Shown here: one piece after another, positions 16,447 to 25,173 of the stretch
How the letters are laid out: every line of letters begins with the position of its first letter
Numbering within the stretch: the stretch's first letter is position 1
NCBI GenBank assembly: GCA_022736715.1
Contig: DZDJ01000001.1
Span: 65,749 to 110,102, forward strand
Direction: 5' to 3'
From: Edaphobacter aggregans
GTDB taxonomy: Bacteria; Acidobacteriota; Terriglobia; Terriglobales; Acidobacteriaceae
DNA length: 44,354 bases
Program-made: the position numbers and the translations under genes
Notes under the pieces: model-generated
Told to the model about the DNA's origin: nothing
Seen by the model: the letters and a program-made list of their open reading frames with translations, nothing else
Databases searched by the model: none

Positions 16447-18537
16447 ATGCCACGTTTGCGCCAGCTAGTTTTTCTCTTTGCAGCTCTGTTCAGCATCGCC
16501 ACGGCCCTGGCGGAGATTCCAACCGTGGGTGCCGGTGTTCCGGGGCCGGTCAAAGCTCCGCACCTTTCGGTGGAGTTGGTTTCCGGCGAACTGGCGGCGG
16601 TTCCGGGCGGGCCAATCTACGCTGGCCTGTATTTTCGGCTGGAAAATGGCTGGCATGTGTACTGGGTAAATGCCGGGGACTCTGGCGAGCCGCCCTCCAT
16701 TAAGTGGCAACTGCCTGCGGGTGTAACCGCCGATGCTATGCAGTTTCCTGCACCGCAGCGTTTGCCGCTGGGGCCGCTGATGGATTTTGGCTACGAAAAT
16801 GAGGTCCTGTTCCCCGTCACGCTGCACATTGCGCCCACAGTTCCCGTGGGCAGGCAACTGGACTTCACTGCCGAGGTAAGCTGGCTGGTCTGCCGCGAGG
16901 TCTGCATTCCGGGGCGGGCGCATCTGGGCATGATTCTGGGCACGGTTGCGAAGAAGTCGGTCGACAATCCGCTGACGCGCGACATCTTCCGCCGACTGGC
17001 TGTGTTGCCGACGCAACTGCCGCCCAACGCCAGGGTCACCATCAACACTACGGCAGACGGCTTTGCCATTACTCTGCTGGATGGCCAGCATGAGAAGAAC
17101 GCGGAGTTTTATCCGCTGGATTCGGGGCAGATTGCCAATGCCGCGCCTCAGCCCGTGCAGCCTCTGCTTCGCGGCATTCGTATTCGGTTGAAAAAAGACG
17201 ACACGCTGATGAAAAATCCAGCGGAGTTGCGGGGAGTCATCAAGCTCACCGATGGGACAGCGTATGTCATTGAAGCGCCCGTGGGGGGGCCATTGCCGGT
17301 CGCCACTTACGCCGCGCAGCCCACCATCTTTGCCGCCATCGGGCTGGCATTTCTTGGGGGCATCATCCTGAACCTGATGCCGTGCGTTTTTCCCGTACTG
17401 TTTCTGAAAGGCCTTTCGCTGCTGCATGGCTCGCAGGAGGAGCACCGGCATCAGCGCGCCCATGGACTGGTCTACACCCTGGGTATTCTGGTCTCCTTCT
17501 GGGCGATTGTGGCGGTGCTGCTGGTGCTGCGCGCCGGAGGAAGCCAGTTTGGCTGGGGTTTTCAGTTGCAGTCGCCAACGTTTATCGCAGTGCTGGCTTC
17601 GTTCCTGTTCTTCTTTGCACTGTCCATGGCGGGCTTCTTTGATATTGGCCTTTCGCTGACCAGTGCCGGAGGCACGCTGGCGCAGAAGAAGGGATATGCG
17701 GGCAGCTTTTTTACCGGCGTGCTGGCAACCGTGGTGGCAACGCCATGCACGGCCCCATTTATGGGAGCCGCCATCGGATTTGCGCTTTCCCAATCGGCCG
17801 TGGTCACGTTGGCAATCTTCACCGCGTTGGCGCTGGGGCTGGCCCTGCCTTATCTGGCGCTCACGCTGCATCCTGCGTGGACACGGCTTTTGCCGCGCCC
17901 CGGAGCATGGATGGAGACGCTGAAGCAACTCACTTCAGTTCCACTCTTTGCTACGGCAATCTGGCTGGTGTGGGTTTATGGAAGACTGTTTTCCGGCGGA
18001 ACGGCTGGAGTGGATGCCACCTTCCGGCTGCTGCTGGGCTTCCTGGTGCTGGCGATTGCGGGCTGGTTGTTGCACCGCTGGCCCGGACGGTTCTTCAGCG
18101 CTGCTATCGCTGTGCTGATTGCCGCGCTGGCCCTGGCGATTCCGCTGACGCATAGTAAGGACACGATGCTGCAATGGCAGCCGTATTCTACGCAGGCATT
18201 GCAGCAGGCGCGCGCCACGGGCAGGCCCGTGTTCGTGGACTTTACTGCGGCATGGTGTCTCAGTTGTCAGGTGAATGAGCGTCTGGTGCTGAATTCACCG
18301 GAAGTGCAGCAGCGCCTGCGCGATGGGGATGTGCAGCTTCTGCGAGCTGACTGGACGCAGTACGATGCGCAGATTACACAGGAGTTGACGGCGCTGGGGC
18401 GCAGCGGCGTTCCCACATACGTGATCTTTCCGCCGGGCGTACAATCGCAGCCAGATGTGCTGCCGGAAGCGCTGACGCGTGGCATTGTGCTGGCGGCCCT
18501 GGACAAGGCGCTGGCTGCGCAGCAGGTCACACCCTGA
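16447..18537 (+). CDS. DsbD-like protein-disulfide reductase
   Basis: 696 residues. It is predicted to pass electrons from cytosolic thioredoxin across the inner membrane to periplasmic thiol proteins. A signal peptide (LVFLFAALFSIATALA) precedes a DsbD-N-like immunoglobulin domain with a Cys pair in SWLVCREVCIPG. The polytopic DsbD domain carries the paired cysteines Cys313 (LMPCVFPV) and Cys434 (TPCTAPF). A C-terminal thioredoxin domain has AAWCLSC (Cys604/Cys607). It is a complete three-module enzyme, closer to the ScsB/DsbD-like group than to a minimal CcdA. The ATG at 16447 follows AAGGA. The exported redoxin starts 50 bases downstream, suggesting a functional pair. Confidence 0.92.
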   Translation: MPRLRQLVFLFAALFSIATALAEIPTVGAGVPGPVKAPHLSVELVSGELAAVPGGPIYAGLYFRLENGWHVYWVNAGDSGEPPSIKWQLPAGVTADAMQFPAPQRLPLGPLMDFGYENEVLFPVTLHIAPTVPVGRQLDFTAEVSWLVCREVCIPGRAHLGMILGTVAKKSVDNPLTRDIFRRLAVLPTQLPPNARVTINTTADGFAITLLDGQHEKNAEFYPLDSGQIANAAPQPVQPLLRGIRIRLKKDDTLMKNPAELRGVIKLTDGTAYVIEAPVGGPLPVATYAAQPTIFAAIGLAFLGGIILNLMPCVFPVLFLKGLSLLHGSQEEHRHQRAHGLVYTLGILVSFWAIVAVLLVLRAGGSQFGWGFQLQSPTFIAVLASFLFFFALSMAGFFDIGLSLTSAGGTLAQKKGYAGSFFTGVLATVVATPCTAPFMGAAIGFALSQSAVVTLAIFTALALGLALPYLALTLHPAWTRLLPRPGAWMETLKQLTSVPLFATAIWLVWVYGRLFSGGTAGVDATFRLLLGFLVLAIAGWLLHRWPGRFFSAAIAVLIAALALAIPLTHSKDTMLQWQPYSTQALQQARATGRPVFVDFTAAWCLSCQVNERLVLNSPEVQQRLRDGDVQLLRADWTQYDAQITQELTALGRSGVPTYVIFPPGVQSQPDVLPEALTRGIVLAALDKALAAQQVTP

Positions 18538-18587
18538 GTTGAGATTTTTCGGGAACGATGAAAGTGAACGTTGGAAAGGAGATTTCC

Positions 18588-19202
18588 ATGCTTCGCAACT
18601 TTCTTGTTCGCAGTTGTCTGCTCCTCTCATTGCTGTTTACCGTATCGGCCTTTGCGCTGAGACCCGGTGAAACGGCTCCCGGCTTTACCGCGACTGACTC
18701 CAACGGCGTGCAGCACTCACTGGACACCTATCGCGGTAAATATGTCGTGCTGGAGTGGCACAACAATGGTTGTCCTTATACGGAAAAGCACTACAACAGC
18801 GGTAATATGCAGGCTCTGCAGAAGAAGTGGACGGCCAGGGGGGTCGTCTGGTTCACTGTGATCTCCTCTGCGCCGGGCAAGCAGGGACACGTGACCGCCA
18901 CAGAAGAGAATGCGTATCTGAAAAAGGTGCATGCTGTGCCGACTGCGGCGCTGCTGGACCCTAAAGGGACGCTGGGCCGTCTGTATGCAGCAAAGGCCAC
19001 GCCAGAGATGTATGTGATCGATCCGCAGGGCAGTTTGATCTACAGGGGTGCAATCGACGATCATCCAACCGCCGATGAGTCGGACATCGAAATATCCAAC
19101 AACTATGTAGACTCCGCACTCACCGCTGCGATGGAAGGTAAGGCGGTTGCCGACCCGGTGACGCGGCCCTACGGTTGCTCGGTGAAGTACGTGAATGAGT
19201 AG
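18588..19202 (+). CDS. Exported thioredoxin-fold redoxin (AhpC/TSA-like)
   Basis: 204 residues. The N-terminus has a signal peptide (FLVRSCLLLSLLFTVSAFA). The thioredoxin-fold domain begins at LRPGETAPGFTATDSNG and has a single active-site-like cysteine, Cys62 in NGCPYTEKHY, where CxxC enzymes have two. A second cysteine lies close to the C-terminus (Cys197 in YGCSVKY) and may serve as resolving residue. The start is fixed by AAGGAG at 18576-18581; a start at 18558 would put an extra 10 residues before the signal peptide. Being downstream of a DsbD-like reductase suggests that it is re-reduced by it. Peroxidase or thiol-reductase activity cannot be decided. Confidence 0.83.
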   Translation: MLRNFLVRSCLLLSLLFTVSAFALRPGETAPGFTATDSNGVQHSLDTYRGKYVVLEWHNNGCPYTEKHYNSGNMQALQKKWTARGVVWFTVISSAPGKQGHVTATEENAYLKKVHAVPTAALLDPKGTLGRLYAAKATPEMYVIDPQGSLIYRGAIDDHPTADESDIEISNNYVDSALTAAMEGKAVADPVTRPYGCSVKYVNE

Positions 19203-19204
19203 AC

Positions 19205-19236
19205 AGGCTGTGGCTCAGCCTTTGCGTTTGTTTTGG
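19205..19236 (+). terminator. Probable terminator after the redoxin gene
   Basis: Six-base-pair stem AGGCTG / CAGCCT with a 5-base loop (19205-19221), followed by a T-rich run with G interruptions. It overlaps the last codons of convergent rarA. Confidence 0.48.
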
Positions 19237-20552
19237 CGGATCTGTGCAATCTGGTGCATGCGCTGGGCCAGCAGCTTTTCCCGCCCTTCGCTGGTGGGCT
19301 GGTAGTAGCGGCGGCCACGCAGGCTGGGCGGCAGGCACTCCATGTCGGCCACATGGCCCTCCACGTCGTGTGCGTACTGGTAGCCTTTGCCGTAGTCGAG
19401 TTCTTTCATCAGGCGCGTGGGCGCATTGCGCAGATGCAACGGGACAGGCTCGGCAGCGGTGCGTTCAATGTCCTGCTGCACGGCCCCGTAAGCGGTGTAA
19501 ACAGCATTTGATTTCGGGGCCAGCGCCAGATACGCCACTGCCTGCGCCAGCGCCAGATCGCCTTCCGGAGGCCCCAGAAAGTGCAGTGCCTCGCGCGCGG
19601 AAAGGCACAGGTTTAATGCCTCCGGTGCCGCCAGCCCAATGTCTTCCACCGCCATGCGCACCACGCGGCGCGCCACATACATCGGATCTTCTCCGGCGGC
19701 CAGCATGCGGCCCAGCCAATAGAGCGCTGCATCCACGTCGCTGTTGCGTACGGATTTATGCAGGGCAGAAATCAGATCGTAATGCTGCTCGCCGGATTTG
19801 TCATACAGCAGCACACGGCGTTGCAGCGCATCCGCGGCCAGCTCTTTGGTCAGATGCGTTTGCTGGCGGCCGATGGCCAGTTTTGCCGCAACCTCCAGAG
19901 CGTTGTAAGCGGAACGGGCGTCGCCACTGGAGTAGGCGGCAATGGTTGCCAGGGACGCATCGTCCGTGGTGAGTTGCAATGAGCCCAGCCCGCGCTCGTG
20001 GTCTGCCAGGGCGCGCTGCAGCAGCGCAATGATCTGCTCTTCTGTGAGCGCCTGCAGCGTATATACGCGACAGCGCGAAAGCAGCGCGGCATTCAGCTCA
20101 AAAGAAGGGTTCTCCGTGGTCGCGCCAATCAACCGGATGGTTCCGCGCTCCACGTATGGCAGAAACGCATCCTGCTGTGCCTTGTTGAAGCGATGAATTT
20201 CGTCGATGAACAGGATGGTGCGCGAGCCAAACTGCGCAGCTTTTTCCGCCTCCACCATTACCTGCTTGATTTCCTTGATGCCGGAAAGCACTGCGGAAAA
20301 TTCGACAAAACTGGCGTGAGTCACCTGAGCAATAATCTTGGCCAGCGTTGTTTTGCCAACGCCTGGCGGCCCCCAGAAGATCATCGAGGCCGCGTCATCG
20401 TTCTCAATCTGCAGACGCAGAGGCTTGCCAGCGCCCAGCAGATGCTCCTGCCCAGCATATTCGTCCAGCGTGCGTGGCCGCATCCGCTCTGCCAAAGGAG
20501 CTGTTTTCAGCGAGCCGGAATGCGGCGTTGGGGAAGTATCAAAGAGATTCAT
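19215..20552 (-). CDS. rarA: Replication-associated recombination protein A (AAA+ ATPase)
   Basis: 445 residues; RarA/MgsA acts at stalled replication forks and is a clamp-loader-like AAA+ protein. It begins with [22 protein letters not shown], then Walker [13 protein letters not shown], Walker [16 protein letters not shown], the sensor-1 segment [13 protein letters not shown], and the C-terminal tetramerisation part ending [17 protein letters not shown]. It is full length. Its ATG overlaps the TrmH-type gene stop by 4 bases (20549-20552), so the two are translationally coupled. The 3' end is 12 bases from the convergent redoxin gene. Confidence 0.95.
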   Translation of the reverse strand: MNLFDTSPTPHSGSLKTAPLAERMRPRTLDEYAGQEHLLGAGKPLRLQIENDDAASMIFWGPPGVGKTTLAKIIAQVTHASFVEFSAVLSGIKEIKQVMVEAEKAAQFGSRTILFIDEIHRFNKAQQDAFLPYVERGTIRLIGATTENPSFELNAALLSRCRVYTLQALTEEQIIALLQRALADHERGLGSLQLTTDDASLATIAAYSSGDARSAYNALEVAAKLAIGRQQTHLTKELAADALQRRVLLYDKSGEQHYDLISALHKSVRNSDVDAALYWLGRMLAAGEDPMYVARRVVRMAVEDIGLAAPEALNLCLSAREALHFLGPPEGDLALAQAVAYLALAPKSNAVYTAYGAVQQDIERTAAEPVPLHLRNAPTRLMKELDYGKGYQYAHDVEGHVADMECLPPSLRGRRYYQPTSEGREKLLAQRMHQIAQIRQNKRKG

Positions 20553-21361
20553 GCGTGGCCACTCTTTGCCTGCCGTTGCCGTGTGGCTTCATACAACAGC
20601 AGCGATCCGGCAACCGCGGCATTCAGTGATTCCACCGGTCCCGGGCAGGGAATCGTGATGCGCGTATCGGCCAGTGTGAGCTGTTCCGCAGAAAGGCCAG
20701 CGCCTTCATTGCCAATCAACAAAGCGCAGGGAGCCGTCAGGTCCACTGTATGCAACGGCAGGCCACGGTCGGCAACCGCGGCAAAAATCTGTATGCCGGC
20801 CTTGCGCAACAGAAGCACATCTTCCTGCGATCTGGAACGGACAGCAGTCATGCGCAGCACAGAGCCAGCCGAAGCGCGGATGGTTTTCTGATTCCAGGTG
20901 CCCACTGTGCCGGGCAGACAAAGCACACCACTGGCGGCAAAGGCCTCGGCCGAACGAAGGAGCGTGCCCAGATTGCCGGGGTCCTGTAAACCGGCGGCAA
21001 TCAGAACCAGTTGTGGCGCGGTGGCTTGCAGCAATGTTTCCATGGAAGCCTCCGGCACGCGCAGCAGCGCCGCGATTCCCTGGGGTGATTCCGTGGCGAC
21101 TGCGCTGTCAAAAAGGTTCTTCTCCATCAGAAACGTGGGTGTGTATGGATGGAGCCGCGAGTCTGGCAACAGCGCTTCACGGCCTTCGCGCACAAAGATG
21201 GCATCCAGTTGCAGCCCGCTGCGCAGCGCTTCCGTAATCAGATGCGTGCCTTCCAGGGCCACCAGTCCATCGCTCAGACGCAGGTTGTCCGCAAAGGCGG
21301 CGCGCAACTGTTTGACGCGGCTGTTCTGGCGGCTTGTAACGCGGAGCATGGACGAGAGCAT
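20549..21361 (-). CDS. TrmH/SpoU-family RNA 2'-O-methyltransferase
   Basis: 270 residues, predicted to methylate ribose 2'-OH in tRNA or rRNA using SAM through a knotted SPOUT domain. The N-terminal substrate-binding part starts LRVTSRQNSRVKQLRAAF. Motifs in order are NLGTLLRSAEAFAASGV (motif 1 with the catalytic Arg), LLIGNEGAGLSAEQL (motif 2) and ITIPCPGPVESLNAAVAGSLLLYEA (motif 3). The RNA target is not readable from sequence. An alternative ATG at 21349 would shorten it by four residues. Upstream gene of the rarA pair. Confidence 0.92.
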   Translation of the reverse strand: MLSSMLRVTSRQNSRVKQLRAAFADNLRLSDGLVALEGTHLITEALRSGLQLDAIFVREGREALLPDSRLHPYTPTFLMEKNLFDSAVATESPQGIAALLRVPEASMETLLQATAPQLVLIAAGLQDPGNLGTLLRSAEAFAASGVLCLPGTVGTWNQKTIRASAGSVLRMTAVRSRSQEDVLLLRKAGIQIFAAVADRGLPLHTVDLTAPCALLIGNEGAGLSAEQLTLADTRITIPCPGPVESLNAAVAGSLLLYEATRQRQAKSGHA

Positions 21362-21518
21362 GGCTTTTTCTAAAAACTTTCTACTGGATTCTACGCTGAT
21401 TTGCAGCGGAAAAACCGAGTGCGGCTGCGCAGAGGTTGCGATGGCGAAGGCAGTGTGCTACGTTCCGAAACGGTAGCAGTTTTTTATCAACCTCCATCCT
21501 TGGGGGCGCGCTTTGTAC

Positions 21519-21525
21519 GAAGGAG
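21519..21525 (+). promoter_or_regulatory. Ribosome binding site that selects a TTG start
   Basis: GAAGGAG lies 5 bases upstream of TTG at 21531. No in-frame ATG exists near the conserved N-terminus, so this site decides the start of the Sua5-like gene. Confidence 0.6.
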
Positions 21526-21530
21526 ATGCT

Positions 21531-22175
21531 TTGCCTGCTGAAATTCTGCGCTTGCATCCGGATGAACCGGAGCCGGAGCTGGTTGACCATGTTGTAAGCT
21601 GTCTGCGCAGCGGCACGGTAATTGGAATGCCGACAGATACCTTCTATGGACTGGCTGTCGACCCGGTGAATCTGCACGCTGTGGATCAGATTTATGAAAT
21701 CAAGACCCGGGCACGGCACAAGCCGCTTTCTCTGCTGATTGCGGACATGTCGCAGGCGTATGAGCTGGCGCGTGGCATCGGACACAACTTCGACAAGCTG
21801 GCAGAGCGCTTCTGGCCTGGTCCGCTGACGATCATCGTCAAGGCTGGTTCGCGGCTGCCGCTGCGGGTCACCGCCAATACGGGCAATGTCGCGCTGCGGG
21901 TTCCCGATGCGGCCATTCCACGCGCGGTGGTGTCGCGGCTGGGGCTGCCCATTACGGCGACTTCCGCCAATTTGCGCGGACTGCCGGAATGCACTCATGC
22001 TGCCTGTGTCCGCGAGCAACTGGGAGGCCGTATTCCGCTGATTGTCGATGGCGGACCAACGCCGCACAGCAGCGCAACCACCATTGTCGACCTGAGCGGC
22101 GGGGAAGACTCCTGGATGATTCTGCGCGAAGGCGCAATCTCGACTCACGAAATTGCTCTTACGTTACAGCGTTGA
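21531..22175 (+). CDS. L-threonylcarbamoyladenylate synthase (Sua5/YrdC/TsaC family)
   Basis: Makes threonylcarbamoyl-AMP from threonine, bicarbonate and ATP, the first step of the tRNA t6A37 modification. 214 residues from TTG 21531. Family motifs are present: GTVIGMPTDTFYGLAVDP, the KTRARHKPLSLLI lysine/arginine cluster, ERFWPGPLTIIVKAG, VALRVPDAAIPRAVV and the SAN motif in ITATSANLRG. It has the short YrdC-like form without the extra C-terminal Sua5 domain. An earlier TTG at 21513 lies before the ribosome site. The DUF218 gene follows 40 bases downstream. Confidence 0.92.
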   Translation: MPAEILRLHPDEPEPELVDHVVSCLRSGTVIGMPTDTFYGLAVDPVNLHAVDQIYEIKTRARHKPLSLLIADMSQAYELARGIGHNFDKLAERFWPGPLTIIVKAGSRLPLRVTANTGNVALRVPDAAIPRAVVSRLGLPITATSANLRGLPECTHAACVREQLGGRIPLIVDGGPTPHSSATTIVDLSGGEDSWMILREGAISTHEIALTLQR

Positions 22176-22215
22176 ACCACGTCATACCAGGGAGTCCTGT
22201 ACGGCGGGTGATGGA

Positions 22216-22860
22216 ATGATTCTTGCTGACACCAATCTGCCCAGGCAAAGACGGGCCTTCCGGCCTGTGCGGATTTTGCTGGGAACATTGTTACTGGCTG
22301 CTGTCGGCTGGTTCTACTGGGTTTATGCGCAGATTCAGCAGGTTGCTGCCCATGACGCGGCCAGACCGGCCAATGCCATTGCAGTCTTTGGCGCGGCGGA
22401 GTATTACGGTACGCCTTCACCGGTGCTGCACGCGCGGCTGGATCATGCGCTCGACCTCTACGAACACAACCTGGCTCCGCTCATCATTACCCTGGGCGGT
22501 GGCGTGGGCGTCGATTCCGCAAATCGTAATAATTTAAGCAGTGAGGGCGCAGTGGGACGAGCGTATCTGCTGGCCAATGGCGTGCCTGACCACGATATTA
22601 TTGCGGAAACCAAGAGCAAGGATACAGAGGAATCTGTGGCCCGGCTGGCCATGATTGCCCGCGAAAATCATCTGCGCAGCGTGATTGTGGTCAGCGATGC
22701 GACCCATCTCTTCCGCATCCAGCAACTATGCCGCGCGCAAGGACTGACGGTTTACACCTCTCCCCGCCCGGAACTTGGGCACATCAGCGCCTGGGACAGC
22801 TTCAACCGCATTGCGCATGAAATTGGCGGCTATACCCTGTGGCGGATCGGGCTGCATTGA
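22216..22860 (+). CDS. DUF218 / ElyC-SanA-YdcF family membrane-anchored protein
   Basis: 214 residues. One N-terminal membrane helix (VRILLGTLLLAAVGWFYWVY) is followed by an extracytoplasmic DUF218 domain: AIAVFGAAEYYGTPSPVLHARLDHAL, a glycine-rich LGGGVGVDS, then TKSKDTEESVARLA and SVIVVSDATHLFRI. ElyC and SanA members affect envelope integrity and undecaprenyl-linked precursor use; the molecular reaction is not firmly known. The ATG at 22216 follows a GGTGATGGA ribosome-site-like stretch; a longer frame from 22153 is rejected because it overlaps the Sua5 gene. Only 6 bases separate its end from the convergent DUF92 gene. Confidence 0.85.
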   Translation: MILADTNLPRQRRAFRPVRILLGTLLLAAVGWFYWVYAQIQQVAAHDAARPANAIAVFGAAEYYGTPSPVLHARLDHALDLYEHNLAPLIITLGGGVGVDSANRNNLSSEGAVGRAYLLANGVPDHDIIAETKSKDTEESVARLAMIARENHLRSVIVVSDATHLFRIQQLCRAQGLTVYTSPRPELGHISAWDSFNRIAHEIGGYTLWRIGLH

Positions 22861-22866
22861 TGCGCG

Positions 22867-23724
22867 TTACTGGAAAGATCGATATAGAACGGCTGCGAAC
22901 AAAGCGGCCAGTATTGTGGAAAAGAAGTTCACCAGATCATTGCCCAGCCAGCCGCGGCGTTCCACTGTGGCGCCCAGCAGGCTGTCTGCAAATAAGCCGG
23001 CAATTCCACCGGCAAAGGCAATCCAGATTTCCCTCCAGGCCAGCGGCAACGACCAGGCAGCAACCAGCAGCAGAATGGCCGCTCCGGCAACTCCTGCCAG
23101 CGTTCCTGCAAGGCTTACCGCTCCATCTGTACCGGGAGGAACCCGGCGAAAATTGGTGAGCAGAAAGGGTCGGCCGCCGTAAACCTGTCCCAGTTCCGAA
23201 GAAACGGTGTCGGCCGTGGCCTCTGTCAGCGCAGCCACACAGACGGTCAGCCAGAGTGCGGTTCCCGGAGCCAGAACAGCTATCAGCCCAGCCGCTCCCA
23301 GGTTGGCCACTACCTGGCTGGCGGTTCGTCCTGTGGAAGGTTCCGCCAGACCCAACTCCTGTTTGGCGCGCCGCTGCAGGCGGGTGGCGGCAAAAGTGAG
23401 CAGAAAAAGCGTGAACAGCGGCGGAAATGCCGAATGCAGCACGCTGCGTCCGGTTCCCCATAGGAGTCCCGCGCAGATCAGCCCGCCGGTAGCGGCAGCG
23501 CCAGCCGTGGCGGCCCGCAACCGCCATACAATCAGGGCAAAGCCAAGGCTGACGCCGTAGAGCAGGATAAGGGTGGAAAGCTGCCGGTAGGTCCAGAAGT
23601 GCATGGAATGAAACGCCAGCCCACCGGCCAGCAACGGGATGCAGATCGCCACCATAGTGGCGGATTGCCATTGGCTCCGGCCGGGAGAAATCGTATGCTG
23701 GTGCGGATACTGAGTCATCTTCAT
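22867..23724 (-). CDS. DUF92 (TMEM19-like) integral membrane protein
   Basis: Predicted 285 residues from the start at 23724. Polytopic, with about 7 membrane helices. The conserved loop TEATADTVSSELGQVYGG and the C-terminal segment GIAGLFADSLLGATVERRGWLGNDLVN are diagnostic of DUF92. A plant member (VTE6) is a phytyl-phosphate kinase, so a prenyl-phosphate kinase role is possible but not shown here. An open frame reaches 23826, but this would run into the divergent lipoprotein gene and adds no membrane segment. Start uncertain between 23724 and 23718. Confidence 0.85.
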   Translation of the reverse strand: MKMTQYPHQHTISPGRSQWQSATMVAICIPLLAGGLAFHSMHFWTYRQLSTLILLYGVSLGFALIVWRLRAATAGAAATGGLICAGLLWGTGRSVLHSAFPPLFTLFLLTFAATRLQRRAKQELGLAEPSTGRTASQVVANLGAAGLIAVLAPGTALWLTVCVAALTEATADTVSSELGQVYGGRPFLLTNFRRVPPGTDGAVSLAGTLAGVAGAAILLLVAAWSLPLAWREIWIAFAGGIAGLFADSLLGATVERRGWLGNDLVNFFSTILAALFAAVLYRSFQ

Positions 23725-23813
23725 CAGGTTGTGAGCAGATGGTTGCGTATTTAGTTTAGAATCAAATCCTGAGCACAACGAAAGCATCTCATCGGAACGA
23801 GTTTCCGTTTGCA

Positions 23814-25103
23814 GTGAGGTATTCACGAGTGGCGAAAAGAGCAGGGAGCAGGTTGCAGGATATTTCCAGGGCAGCGCTGCTGACAGCCGTATCCTTTTTC
23901 GGTATCACCATGCTGGGCTGTGGGGACGTTTACCGCCCCGTCGTCAGCGCCATCAACCCCGTTGGACCCGCTGCGCAGCCGCAGAAATATGCGGTTGTCG
24001 TTTCAGATCCGGGGAATAATCAGCCGGGACTGCTGACAATTGTCGATTTCTCCGGAGACAGCGTTCTGATCAATGCCAATCTCGGCGTTGGCCCCAAATA
24101 TCTCGCCTTGAGCGGTTTCGGTTCCACCGGGTACGTCATTAATAGTGACGGAACGCTGAACAGCTTTACGATTTCCACGTCCCTGCTCTCCAATGAAGTG
24201 TTGACCAGCACTCTGTTGCCCAACGCCAATGCCAACAGTATTCAGGTGGTTGGCGCCAACCTGTATGTGACGGAGCCGGGACGCACGGCTGTGGCGGCCA
24301 TGCAGGGTCTGCCTCCTTCGGTGAAGCAGGAACTGCCAGTCGGATCGAGCCCGGTTTATATCGTTGGCAACAACTCCGCGCCGCGCGTGTATGCCATCAG
24401 CCAGGGCGCCAATAATGTTACTCCGATTGAAATCAGTAATAATACGCCCGACGGTCCGATTTCTGTTGGCAACAGTCCGGTGTATGGCGTGATGTCTTCT
24501 GATGACTTCCGCACCTTCATCATGAACTCAGGGGACAACACCATTTCGGTGATCAACAGCGAGACAAATGCGCTGGACGCGACACATCCCGCAATCACGG
24601 TTGGTCAGGCACCGGTCTGGGCAGATATTTACAATCAGGGCAATGAGCTGGTCGTCGCCAATTCTGGTTCCAATAGCGTCAGCATCATTAACGTTGCGCT
24701 CTGTAATAATACGGCGCAGCCGGACAACCCCAACTGCGATGCGAACAATCCGCAGGATTCGGTGAACTTCGGCCAGACGATTGCGACTGTCCCTGTTGGA
24801 AGCGATCCTGTAGCGGTTGCCGTCTTGCAGGCGAGAGACGGAACGCAACGCGCCTATGTCGCAAATCAGGGTGATGGCACGGTGAGCGTCATCAACCTCA
24901 CCACCAACACCGTCACCAAGACCATCCCGGTGACTGGGCACCCAAACTTCATTGCGGCAATTTCCGGCACGCCTACCGGGAAGGTTTATGTCACAGCGCC
25001 GGACAGCTCGACGATGTCCATCATCTCCACCCAGACAGATTCGGTGACCTCTACCGTGAACCTGCAGGGAAAAGCTGTTCAGGTGCGTGTCACCTCGCAA
25101 TAA
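23814..25103 (+). CDS. YVTN-type beta-propeller lipoprotein
   Basis: 429 residues. The N-terminus is basic then hydrophobic and ends in a lipobox-like TMLGCG (Cys36), so the mature protein is probably lipid-anchored in the envelope. The remainder is a repeated beta-propeller of about 40-residue blades with the recurring pattern VTVINxxTN and VGxxP (for example ISVINSETNALD, SVSIINVAL, TVSVINLTTNTVTKTI). This is the YncE/YVTN type found in many secreted surface proteins. There is no catalytic motif and its ligand is unknown. The start may be GTG 23814 or GTG 23829; the latter has GAGGT upstream. A strong hairpin follows. Confidence 0.85.
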   Translation: MRYSRVAKRAGSRLQDISRAALLTAVSFFGITMLGCGDVYRPVVSAINPVGPAAQPQKYAVVVSDPGNNQPGLLTIVDFSGDSVLINANLGVGPKYLALSGFGSTGYVINSDGTLNSFTISTSLLSNEVLTSTLLPNANANSIQVVGANLYVTEPGRTAVAAMQGLPPSVKQELPVGSSPVYIVGNNSAPRVYAISQGANNVTPIEISNNTPDGPISVGNSPVYGVMSSDDFRTFIMNSGDNTISVINSETNALDATHPAITVGQAPVWADIYNQGNELVVANSGSNSVSIINVALCNNTAQPDNPNCDANNPQDSVNFGQTIATVPVGSDPVAVAVLQARDGTQRAYVANQGDGTVSVINLTTNTVTKTIPVTGHPNFIAAISGTPTGKVYVTAPDSSTMSIISTQTDSVTSTVNLQGKAVQVRVTSQ

Positions 25104-25121
25104 AGCTGTAGTCCCGTATCA

Positions 25122-25154
25122 GCAAGAGGCCAGGCAGAGTGCCTGGCCTCTTGC
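25122..25154. terminator. Long perfect hairpin between convergent genes
   Basis: Fifteen perfect base pairs (GCAAGAGGCCAGGCA / TGCCTGGCCTCTTGC) around a 3-base loop, lying between the YVTN lipoprotein gene and the anti-sigma gene. T-tracts are weak on both sides, but the stem is strong enough to act as a bidirectional terminator or to protect the 3' ends. Confidence 0.62.
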
Positions 25155-25173
25155 GTCCTGCTGAGAACACAGT

